Positions 1 through 10,609 of a stretch of DNA of 64,000 nt are shown here, one piece after another. The translations under genes were made by a program, and so were the position numbers. Each line of letters opens with the position of its first letter. Position 1 is the stretch's first letter. The stretch lies in contig CM022670.1 in the NCBI GenBank assembly GCA_012295275.1, positions 36,653,768 to 36,717,767 of the forward strand, written 5' to 3'. Source of the DNA: Chrysomallon squamiferum. Lineage: Eukaryota > Mollusca > Gastropoda > Neomphalida > Peltospiridae. The notes under the pieces were generated by a model, which saw only the letters and a list, made by a program, of their open reading frames with translations, did no database searches and was not told the origin of the DNA.

Positions 1-38
1 TTATTGTTGTTGTTATTGTTGTTATTATTATCATTATT

Positions 39-75
<37 letters not shown>
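1..75. repeat. (ATT)n/(GTT)n microsatellite at window edge
   Basis: Imperfect TTA/TTG triplet array with ATC interruptions that starts at the window edge. It lies upstream of Death/CARD copy 1. Confidence 0.85.
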
Positions 76-176
76 TCATTATAATTCATCTTCATCATCA
101 TTATTAATATGAATAATATTTGACTTCTTACTTTTACAGTTGGAACAGCTTGATAAACTTATTATAAACAAATTTT

Positions 177-200
177 CAGTTTCTTTGACTGATAAATACC
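177..200 (+). promoter_or_regulatory. 24-nt leader element identical in all three copies
   Basis: A 24-base block beginning CAGTTTCTTTGACTGA is identical at 177-200 (+), 21758-21781 (-) and 28209-28232 (-), just upstream of the coiled-coil exon each time. It is better conserved than the flanking DNA. The first 12 bases partly resemble an interferon-stimulated response element (AGTTTCNNTTYC) with two mismatches. Function unknown; it may simply be 5' UTR. Confidence 0.4.
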
Positions 201-1989
201 ATTTCTACTAAAAACAGTGCTTTACCGTCTTTACCCGAAGAAATGGATGAAACAGTGGAACAAACCCTTCTGAGAGTCGCCTCGCCGATCAATCTTTGTT
301 TGAAGAAAAGCAGAAACAGTCGGAAACTTCGAATTCTTCGCCTGAAATACAACGAGATGACCATGAGAACTCTAATCTTCAACTGGAAGAACAAAAAAAG
401 GAAATATCATATCTTTCGGCCAGATTGAAGATAGCTGAAGACGAACTCAGAAAGAAGGATGCGTTTTTGTATGACTCCGTGAAAGATATATCCGAGATCA
501 CGAACAAGTCTTTAGAAATAACAGAGACACTGGATCAGAAATTTGATATAGACCGGGTGAAGAACGACAGATTGAAAGAAATAAAGATGTTACAGCAAGA
601 AAACAAAGAGCAGAATAATGTTTTGTACGACACCTTGAAAGATATGTCCGAGGTCATGAGCAAGACTTTAGATATAACAGAGAGACTGGGCACAAAATTT
701 GATATAGACCGGGTAAAGGATCGTAGAATGTAAGAAATAAAGAAGTTGAGGCAAAGTCCTTAGAGACAGAAGTGAAATCTCACAATCGCTTGTTGATGAG
801 AGTAAGTAAACATTTAGTAGTAACTTTATTTGCACGCAGTTAGACCTATCTTGTGCAAACTGGTCACTACTATGTATGATAATGTGACGAATTCAACAAA
901 ATAATGGTACCCAGATATTTTTTGTTTTGAGTGGTACAGTCGTTACACTTCATTGAATCTGGAAAGTAAAAATAATAAATAAATAAATAAATAAATAATA
1001 ACAAAAACGAAACTTGCAAATATAAAAATATGCTTAGGCTATTATCTTCAATAATACGTATATGTGTGTGTGTGTGTATGTTCTTCTCTGTGGCTGTCGC
1101 GAAAGCTCAAAAAGTAACACAAATACAGTAGGATCTCGATTTAACGGACTGACAGAGATGAAATGTTGTCCACTCTTGCCGAAACACTTTAAGTCATAAA
1201 CGTTTTTAGAAAATAATGTTATAATGTTTTAATGTTGTATTTCTATAAGTTTATTGTTTTTAATTTTACAGAATGATATATTTTATGTAACATCTATTTT
1301 TAATATAAAATATAACATTTTGTTTGTTTGTAGAAGCTCCGATGCCGCAGTCGATAGTGGCGGTCAAATATAAATTGGCAACTTCTGTATTACAAATTGT
1401 AACAAATGGAGAGAGAGAGAGTTATTTGTTTACTGGTTCAATATTTTAAAAAAAAACACAATGAAAGCCTGTACGTGAAATACATTATGGATAACAGAAA
1501 TAAAAAGTTTACTTTCGGTCTAATGGAAATAGTCTACTAAAAATTAAGTCAGTTGACATGTTGACGTTAAACAAAGAATTTACTACAGCAGTAAATAAAG
1601 AGAAAAATCTGGAATCAAAGATGAGTAATAAATAATTTATTTTCTAACGAAGAAAGCTATTAAAAGTTTCCGTCTACGTGTATATTATGGAAAATATTAA
1701 TTTCATTTGTTCATATTTAATTTCAGCTAAACAAAATTAATACATCTGCTTTGAAAAGTCAAGCAGAATATAAAGAAGCAATACGTAGTTTGATGGAATC
1801 AACTAAAAAAACCACCAGCAAGTTAACAGATCTGCTGACTTTGGCAGAGGAAAGCAAACGATCAAATGTGAATGGCAGCCATCTGCCTGCACACATTTTA
1901 GGATTTGCATTTCGAATTGAAAAAGAGTTTGGTATGTTTAGAATCAGCTTCGAGACTAAAAAATTTAAACTTAAGAAAACAACAATAAA

Positions 1990-1991
<2 letters not shown>

Positions 1992-2031
<40 letters not shown>
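1992..2031. repeat. (GT)n microsatellite after the linker-exon donor
   Basis: Pure GT array about 60 bp after the linker-exon donor of copy 1. Copy 3 has a (CA)n array at the equivalent place (about 24524-24545), so the repeat predates the duplication. Copy 2 keeps only a short CA stub near 19205-19215. Confidence 0.85.
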
Positions 2032-2032
<1 letters not shown>

Positions 2033-2170
2033 ACAACCAAATAATTAATAATAATCAGCAATACTCGAATCATAAGCCATGCAGTAATGATGATAACACT
2101 ATATATTATTATTACCTTTTCATTTTGAAATTTTACTACAGCGTTTCTCAGTATTTGATTTAATTTATAT

Positions 2171-2205
<35 letters not shown>

Positions 2206-2738
2206 TTCATTTGGTTGTCGACATTGTTGCTGAATGTTTGTTTTTTTCAGGGGGTTGTCGTTTTTGATTATTTATAATTGTTTCTTTGTTTTAATGAATT
2301 ATTCACCTGCTTCTGCAGACGACAAAGATAAAGTCAAGCAGTTTGGTTCAACTCTTGGCTTAAATGCTGTACAGTTGAGAAATTAGTTAATGAAGAAACT
2401 AGAAACCTTTTCTGGGACGTGCTGTACGAATGGAACAAAACGTCACAGTCTATCGCTGTTCTGATTTTAGCTTGTCAAAAATTATCTATCTGTCCATTCT
2501 CCGGTAAGATTGAATTATTATCAATGAAATACATTTGTTGCTCGTTTCTGTCTAATTAGTGTTTTTCATGTGTAATTAAAATAAATCGGACTATTTCAGA
2601 TTTTCTTTTTCAATGAAAATAGAACATAGCTAGAATCGTAGACTGTTCACAGATTATTTTCGAAAACAGATTATTATTATTTTCTGAACTATTTATTATT
2701 ACTTAATTATTTTTATTATTTTGTTTTTGTTTTCAAAG

Positions 2739-3011
2739 ATGGTTTAATGCCTCCTGATCACAGCACAGCTATTGAAAAAGCATACAGCAGACTCGCAGCA
2801 GACATATTTGTAGACCATGTAGTAATATACCTGCGTGACAACGCTGTGTTGGCGCCTATTGATGTTGATTACATTCTCAGTCCAAAGACAAGAATAGAAA
2901 AGTTTCAACGGCTCGTCGACATCCTTCCTCTGATTGGAGAGAAAGGTTTCGACTGCTTTGTGGAAGCATTGACGAAATCAGGTCAAAATCATCTTGCTAA
3001 CATACTGAAAG
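2739..3011 (+). pseudogene. CARD exon of copy 1 (frame open)
   Basis: This 273-nt exon has phase 1 at both ends and no stop. It encodes a complete caspase-recruitment domain fold: a basic/amphipathic start (AIEKAYSRLAADIF), a middle VDYILSPKTRIEKFQRLVDI and a closing KSGQNHLANIL. It is the least damaged part of copy 1, but the upstream Death exon is frameshifted. Confidence 0.75.
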
Positions 3012-3552
3012 GTAAGATTATAGATATTCTCTTATTATTATAACTTTTTTCTTAATATTCTGACAGAGAATCATGATCTGGTCCACGATTACTACATAAC
3101 TTTTAAAATGACACAATCTTCGTTATGACAAAATAACAATAATAAAGTATAGACTGGAATAAACTGTAAGAGGAAACTGTCATATACGATTTATTTAATT
3201 AATTATATTATAATCTTTTAATATATTTAGTTATATCTTATATTTATTCCGTATTTTTTCTTCTTTCACTTATTAAATTCACTTTGTGTTTTTCTTTTAG
3301 TGTGTGTGTGTGCACTTTTTTATTTTGTATTTTATTTTTTTATAATTTTCTTCAGATGAATTAAAGAAACTGACTCCTGTTTCGGACACACTAAACAGGG
3401 AAGAATTGGAACAAACACTGTAAAGTGAAATAACAACTGATGATGAATTCCACAGCTTGAATGAAAGCCATGAGGCCGATTTTGACCTAAGTTCCTTTAT
3501 TCTTATATTATTACTGCAATTGTCACTATTTATCCTCTACAAAATCTGGTAA

Positions 3553-4981
3553 AATAATACTGAATTTTTTAAAGGTTAATGGGCAATGATTGGTGATTAA
3601 CTATTATCTGTTGCAGTTTCCAGTTTATTAAACATTATCAAAACATTTTTTACTTTTTTATCGAGTTTTACTAAGACAGAATTTTTATAATTTTGTTTTA
3701 TTATTATTTACCAGGATGTATATTGTACATAGAGATTTTGTTTAAAAGAATGCTCCTTAATGAGTTGAATGAAACTAGATATAGAGTGGTAATAACATTA
3801 TTAAACATTAGTCATAGGTTTATTAAAGTTTGTGATACAAATTTTATAAAGAGGTTGAATTTAAACTGAAAATTTGACTTTAAAAGATGAATTTTAGAGT
3901 AAATCTATTTTCACGTTGTTGTGTGTATTTTTTTTAGTTAATCAGAATGCAGTGTATTTTTTCTGAAATGACAAAAACAAAATGACAAATATGAAATGCC
4001 ATATAAAAAATTTTTATTTCTGAAAACAGTGTATTATGTAAAAGATACATTTCAAAATGTTAATAAAACATATATCAACATCTGAATATCATAAAAGATA
4101 CAAAGACTAATAAAATCTACAAATAGTAAAAAATCATGCCATAAACTGATAAAGATATTTTAAAACATTTAAATATCAATTTTCTTAAATCAACTCTTAC
4201 TTGGAAACTTTATCTTCTAATGTTAAAACATGTTATCCAGTAAGTATAGCAAATATATCAACCTAAATTTATAACAACTTGCAATTTAACAAAACTTTTG
4301 GAATATATTGAGAGAAAGAATTATTAATATTCCCTAATATTTTAATTTAAAAATTTAGGTTTTTGACTGTATATACCATAAAATTAAATTTATATATATT
4401 TAAAAAAAGTAAATGGCATTCAAAATCTGTAATAAAAGTATCTGTTGAATAATGATGTCAAGCAAATAAATAAATAAATAAATAAAAAGTATATTAGTTT
4501 AAGGCTTTTGCAATATTCTGTAGAAAGTGTTATATTATTCTGAAAATGTAATATTTTCTTTTAAAAATCATACATTTTATCATTTAATATGAGTTTTAAG
4601 TTTTTTTTAACATGATGAAATACTTTACAGTATCAAAGTTGTATAAAGTATTAAAATGTAGTAAATTATGATGAATATAATAAAATGTTTAACAATCATT
4701 TTCATCATTATACATTATTGGTGTAATGTTCTGTCACAACCATTTATGTTTTGTAAATGTATGTATATGTATTCACAAAAAACAATAGCATAAAAAAATA
4801 ATAAAACTAGATGTGTGAGTAGATGTTCATACTCATCTTGTTACAGGATACTTTGAGTTAACTGTCTAATTGATGGCTACTTGTCATGTAAGTAGAAGGG
4901 AATTACAAAATGTTTCATCTCAAAAGAAACTGTTTTCAAAATATTTTCACATCAATGTTATATTTTTTCTTGAACATTCCA
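3553..4981. other. Intergenic flank shared with copies 2 and 3
   Basis: AT-rich DNA between the convergent copy 1 gene and M6 fragment. It is homologous in inverted orientation to about 14600-17730; for example the stretch around 4720-4770 matches the reverse complement of 15480-15545. Its first part also matches the 3' flank of copy 3 near 22500-22915. No open coding block is visible. An (AATA)n run lies at about 4465-4487. Confidence 0.6.
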
Positions 4982-5381
4982 TCAACGGCCTAAATAAGGT
5001 GAAGGTCCCTTCTGACTTGTGTCGTGAATGCTGTTCAGTTCTAGTTCTTCCATTTCAACAGCATCTCGGTACTCGGTCAACTCCTTTGAAATCTTAATGC
5101 GTGTATAGTTTGCTGCCAGACAATTGTATCATTTATTTTTAAAAAGTTCAATCCATGTTTGAAAATTCGGTAAATTATATGAATACAAGACAAACAGAGA
5201 CAACAATAAAATGACTTACCAAACTGAGTCAGGTTGAAGCAGTAAGTAAGTGTTTTGCATTTCTGTTGTAAACCTCATTGTCACAGATTGAGAAAATAGA
5301 AGCATACAAATAACTGGGATGACAGAAATACACATTATCACAATCCAGCCAAGACTGAGAATGTACGTGATAATAGTTGAA
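4982..5381 (-). pseudogene. M6/proteolipid tetraspan gene fragment (two exons)
   Basis: Two blocks on the minus strand match exons of the M6 locus at 10610-14592. Block 5220-5381 encodes the third membrane segment (SLGWIVIMCISVIPVI). It keeps the Trp that is a stop in the + copy but carries two single-base shifts. Block 4982 to about 5131 encodes the cytoplasmic tail (RIKISKELTEYRDAVEMEEL, ending PYLGR and stop). The exons expected between them are gone: the intron after the first block joins directly to the sequence before the last. M6 proteins are four-pass neuronal/epithelial membrane proteins related to PLP/DM20. The fragment is broken and cannot encode a tetraspan. Confidence 0.65.
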
Positions 5382-5539
5382 CTGAAAAAAAAAAAAAAAT
5401 TAGTAATAGTATTTCATATTTACATATATTTTTATTGGAATTTCGCCCGCCCCCCGAAACACTCGTTACCAAACTTCCATAAACTGAATATAATAAAATT
5501 TAATTTGCATAAAAAAAACCCCGAAAACCCCCGAAAACA

Positions 5540-7590
5540 AAACAATTTTGATTGGTCTATGAACTTATTAGGATGGGCCATAACATGATGATTATAATAA
5601 GAACAACAATAATAATAATCATATCACTGTCGTTATAATAAATGTATGAAACGAATAAATACGTGTTTTCGTTTACATTTATACAAAACGTGATTATAAT
5701 TGCACTTGTAAAATTTTAATCTAAAAATCAAAATAATGTCTATTAATATAACAACATAAAGAAATAAAACTAAATGCGTATTGAATAATTGTAAATAATC
5801 TTTACAAATAAAAAATTCACAAATAATTAATCAGGTAATGAAACGCTGATTCAAGGATGTCTCAGGATCAGTTATATTCATCGTTTCCACTGGGCTAATT
5901 CCAGTTCCAACCAGAATTTCATCATCGCTTTATTAAAGATCAAAGCTTCGCAAACCATTCACAGTAACTCGTGCTGATCTGAAGCGGGTTTTATACATTG
6001 TCTAAACAGAAGATTTTACGACTTCTTAAAATAGAAGTTACAACATCTAATAACGTTTAATAAAGAAACATTTTCTTCTGCACTTTTTAAATTTTTTATT
6101 ATTATAATTAGTAATCTTGGCGATAGTAGTAGTTATTGTAAAGGGGTACTACTAAATCAAATAATAAAATTTGATTTAAAAATAAACACACGTAACTAAA
6201 GATGGTTAACATAAAAATTACTCAGAATAGAATATCACCTGTTGCTTTATAAGCCAATCAAATCAGTTTCTTACGTGACAGTCAAACGTTTATTTTTGTA
6301 AGATATGGGAAATCCATATTATAACGATTAAGAAGTGATTGCGACAGGTAAGGCTTATCGGATTATTATTAAAATATTTAATATAAACAACAAAACCACA
6401 ACAACACTTCATATGCCTCACAATTTTTTTTTATTTATTTAAACCTGCACTTTAATCCGAATTTTTTGGCTGGCTAAATACATTACGATATAATATACGA
6501 TGGATTTGCTCATTCACATTTTCTGTACAAGAAAAACAATTAGATGCAAGTTCTTTAACAAATACTTTCACCTCGTCTACATCACAGTTTGATTTGGCTA
6601 ATAACTTATTAGGTTGGGACATAACAATGATTATAATAACAATAATAATAACAATAATCATACCACAGTCGTTACAATAAAGGTATTTAAAGAAAAGAAT
6701 AAATACGTCTTTTCGTTTGCATTTATACAAAACATAATTATAACTGCTTTCAACACAACACAAAAATTAAAATAATGTCTATTAACATAAGAACATAAAT
6801 AAGGTAAAAAAATGAATGTGTATTGAATAATTGTGAATTATCGTTAAAAAGTAATTAATCAGTTAGTAAAACGCTGGTCGAGGATGTATTAGGATCAATT
6901 ATATTTATCGCTTCCACTGCGCTAATTCCAGTTCTAACCAGTATTTCATTATCGCCTTATTAAAAATCAAACCTTCGCAAACCAATCACAATAAATCGTG
7001 CTGATCTGAAGCGGGTTTCTTACATTGTCTAAACAGAAGAAATTACAAAATCTTAATACAAACGTTACGACATCTAATAACGTTTAATAAAGAAATATGA
7101 TATCATTAAACATTTTCTTCTGTTTTCATTTTCTTTTTTTTTTTTTTTTTCTTTTTTTTTTTTTTTCTTTTTTTCTTTTATTATGAGTAATCTTGGCGAT
7201 AGAAGTAGTTATTGTAAACGGATAGTTGCAAATTAAATAATAAAATTTGATTTAAAAAGACAGACACGTAACTAAAGTAGGATAACATAAAGAAGCACTC
7301 ACAAGAGAATGTCACCTGTTGTTTTATGAGCCAATCAAATCAGTTTCTTACGTGACAGTCAAAGGTTTATTTTTGTAAGATATGGGAAATCCATGAGATA
7401 ACGATCAGGAAGTGATTGCGACAGGTAAGGCTTATCGGATTATTATCAAAATATTTAATATAAACAACAAAAACACAACAACACTTCATATGCCTCACAC
7501 AAAAATTATTTATTTACACCTGCATTTTAATTCGATTTTTAAAAAAAAAAAATTTTGCTGGCTAAATACATTACGATATAATATATAAAA
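5540..7590. repeat. Direct tandem duplication, unit about 1 kb, two copies
   Basis: Unit 1 (about 5540-6500) and unit 2 (about 6575-7590) align along their length. They share the GAACTTATTAGG-type start, a GATCTGAAGCGGGTTT motif (about 5975 and 7005), a CAATCAAATCAGTTTCTTAC stretch (6256 and 7333) and the TAAATACATTACGATATAAT end. Unit 2 gained a poly-T tract (7132-7178). No convincing ORF is present. Confidence 0.8.
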
Positions 7591-8096
7591 TTTCTATGTA
7601 AAATGGCATGTGACCTTATATAATCATCTATTTATATATCAATATATTTACTGTATATTTTACTTACACAACGAACAGAACAGCCTTTACATTTTAAAGC
7701 AATTTTACCTTAAATTTACATATATTTTTAACGTGGAAAAAACTGTATAACGGACATTTTTATTTATTGGGGTTCTTTAAAAATAATTTGATATCTTTGC
7801 ATGGGTGGTTACTCCTCGTAGTCGGAACGTGTGTCATGTTTAACAACTGTAAGTAGTAACTCGTGTTCAGCGTTTTGCCAAGGGTCAAACAATCAGTCTT
7901 CTTAGGTGCGTTATATAGTTAGTTACCTTTATTGCTAAAATCTTAATAGTTGCATCGTTTATAAATAGTAACATTGTTCATTTATTTATTTATTTTGTTT
8001 ATTAATTATTTATTTTATTGACAATTCTATTAACTAACAAGAATAGAAGTAATTATTTATTTATTTATTCATTTTTATATTACTTTTAGTGGTGCC
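7591..8096. other. AT-rich spacer, no gene seen
   Basis: Low-complexity DNA with ATTT runs around 7980-8060. No coding or RNA signature recognised. Confidence 0.5.
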
Positions 8097-8110
8097 GTAA
8101 TCACATTGCT

Positions 8111-8145
<35 letters not shown>

Positions 8146-8336
8146 CTGATTTATTTACCTACTTATTTACTTAGTTAATTATTTACAACCATTTTGCCAA
8201 TAAATCTAGTGTAGTAATTTATTTATTTGCAAAAAAATTAAAAAATTAAAATATTGTGCTGAAATAAAGTGTGTGTGTTAAAATGAAATAATTCATAACT
8301 ACAAAAAAAAAATAATAATAAAAAAAAAAAAAAAAA

Positions 8337-8394
<58 letters not shown>

Positions 8395-8960
8395 TTCATC
8401 ATTGCATATATATTCAAATATTAAAACATTACCCGCACAATATTTATTTTCCTACCAACTTTTTGACATTTGCGTATGCGCACATGCTCCTTGCCACGTC
8501 ATAAATATCACCTTTTGGCGTATCTACTTAGATTACTTTGCAGAGCAACGCATATTCAGTGTCATCTCTAGCAACACCAGCAAGGTCCATGCAGATTACT
8601 TTGCGGAGTGTGTCTTCCCTAATACTTCATTTCTTTAGTTGCAACAGTGAAGAAATACCATATTCTATGACAATTAGATATTAGTGTTACATGGTGCCCC
8701 TGAAATGATATAAAATGAGAATAACATTAAATTAGTCATTTTTATATTAATTTCGGTACTCCCATAATCACATTGCTTTATTTGTTTATTTATTTATTTA
8801 CTGACTTATTTACTTACTTATTTACCTACTTATTTACTTAGTTTATTATTTACAACCATTCTGCTAAGAAATCTAGTGTTATAATTTATTTATTTAAAAA
8901 AAAAAAAAAAAAAATTAAAATATTATGCTGAAATAAAGTGTGTGTGTGTTAAAACACAAA
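8097..8960. repeat. Direct repeat pair with ATTT core
   Basis: About 190 bp at 8097-8290 is repeated at about 8761-8955 (offset about 664). Both pass through an (ATTT)n/ACTTATTTAC array, a TTATTTACAACCATT stretch and a GCTGAAATAAAGTGTGTGTG end. An (AAT)n array (8322-8392) lies between them. Confidence 0.75.
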
Positions 8961-9975
8961 TTACAGGGTGGCCCAGAAAAAGTTTCCCTGAGTCCCATCA
9001 TTGGGAAACCGAGCATTCTTTTCCTTCTGATTACTTTTGTCACACTTTGAGGAGCAGTGTCTTCCCTGGATAAACTACTCATTTTTTGTATCTTTCCAAA
9101 ACAAAGATAAAACTTCAAAGTGATTAATTTAGTTACGTTGTATAGATAAACTATGGTGCTCTTTTCATCCTTGGCATTTATTTTGCAATGCTTTCAGGGA
9201 AGGGTGTCTTCCCTAATGCTTCATATCTTTCCACACGTCTAGATAAACTATGGTGCTCTTTTATCCATTTCAAACCTCCTTTCTCTCTGTGTGGCTTATC
9301 GCTCGCTACCTGAACACACTGGTCGATCTCTACCAACGCCATTTCTGGCCTTAGCTAGTGTTGTTGGATGGACCCGATGGTGTTGCAACTTGCCAAACAT
9401 TTATCTTTCTTTCTTTTACCTGTGATTGTGGCCACCCCACTGTACTTACCAAAGCACTGTAGTGCGGATTCCAGTGCCGAATTTAAATTTCAAAGTATTT
9501 CCCTGCTCTATAAATGTTCTTAAAGGTTTACCAAAATTGTCCTTGTCGGCAAGATACGATTATCCAAAAGTATCAAATTCATTTCTGAGTTCACTGATCC
9601 AATCGTCTCCATTACTAAGAATACCATGATCACTATTCTGGTGCTGAGCAATGAGACGATGATCATGATTACGACGGAGAAAGTCATTCTGTGGATTTCG
9701 ATGCAAATGGAGGACATTTATTGCGATGGTTGAGGGAGCAACATCCATAGCAATAACTGAAGTAGAAATGTCTATGTCGGAACCCTGGCCACGGTCTCTT
9801 ATATCCTCAACTTTCGTAATATCAAGTTGAGAGGCATTGGGATGGGTTGCTTCATTGGTGGTGTACCGCCAGTTGCAACAGTGAAGAAATGCCATACTTC
9901 TTCACAATTACATATTGGTGTTACATGGTGCGCCTGAAATGATATAAAATGAGTATAACATTAAATTTGGTCATC
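8639..9975. repeat. 100-bp direct repeats flanking a 1.1-kb segment
   Basis: 8639-8740 and 9871-9975 match closely: GTTGCAACAGTGAAGAAAT, then TGTTACATGGTG, then CTGAAATGATATAAAATGAG. The segment between them holds a CAGGGTGGCCCAGAAAAAG start near 8964, which looks like a DNA-transposon terminus, and a minus frame open from 9895 to 9560 with no family I recognise. It may be a mobile-element remnant. Confidence 0.5.
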
Positions 9976-10609
9976 AAAAATGTGCAATAAAATACAAAGC
10001 ATGTCTATTATAATTCATTTAATTGCAGGTAATGCAATGATTATTCTAAAACGGCTTTCATTTTTCATTCAAGCATTGTTTGTATCGATGCAGCTAGTGG
10101 CAGGCTTTCTCGTAAAAATAATCCCCAAGCGCTATAAATCATACTTCCAATCATTAGCATAGGGAGCTTTTCACACCCCAAAATAAGCTACTAAAGAAAC
10201 GTCTCGGTGTGCGTCCGTCTCTATCGTCGACGTTACCTGTTTTTCTAGTCCAACAAGTCCATGTCCCAAATAACACATCTTAGGTTCAAGTTGTGTTGTC
10301 GTCTTTTTCACTTGAACATTGTCTCACTGTCACCGGAACGAACGATTAGCTCTTCGTCAGTCGTGGCACCAGCTTGGACATGCGGTAGGAACTTTGACTT
10401 TCGGGCTCCATTCTGACGGTTATTGCATATGTCTAATAATCGCCGCACATAACAAGCCTCTAGACGTCTAGTCATTAAATCAACAACCAGTGCTCTAGTC
10501 CAAATTAATTTACAAACAAAAGATCGCAGATAATCACCAGTTTTTAAAATAAATCCATATTAATGGTATATCTTAAGGTGTGTGTCCAAGGATTATTAAT
10601 GTTTGAGAA
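9976..10609. other. Unique-looking spacer, no gene recognised
   Basis: Less repetitive and richer in GC (10190-10450) than its surroundings. Frames in all directions are short. No motif recognised. Confidence 0.4.

Larger units (their letters stand above)
177..3552 (+). pseudogene. Coiled-coil/Death/CARD/TM gene, copy 1, degenerate
   Basis: Five exon-like blocks match the intact copy at 22915-28192: coiled coil about 205-801, linker 1727-1931, Death domain 2319-2503, CARD 2739-3011, tail with membrane anchor 3356-3552. All internal junctions keep AG/GT. Lesions seen: the start codon of copy 3 reads GTG here; the frame is shifted in the first 50 codons, so the coiled-coil frame is reached only from an ATG at 296; AAA became TAA at 731-733, followed by a deletion; one base is missing in the Death exon (185 nt against 186 in copy 3); CAA became TAA at 3421-3423, which would remove the membrane anchor. 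The linker and CARD exons stay open. Probably a non-functional duplicate, though a shorter transcript containing the CARD exon cannot be excluded. Confidence 0.8.

Noticed and set aside
8402-8638. 78-codon + frame
   Set aside because: No domain, splice context or homology I recognise; probably chance.
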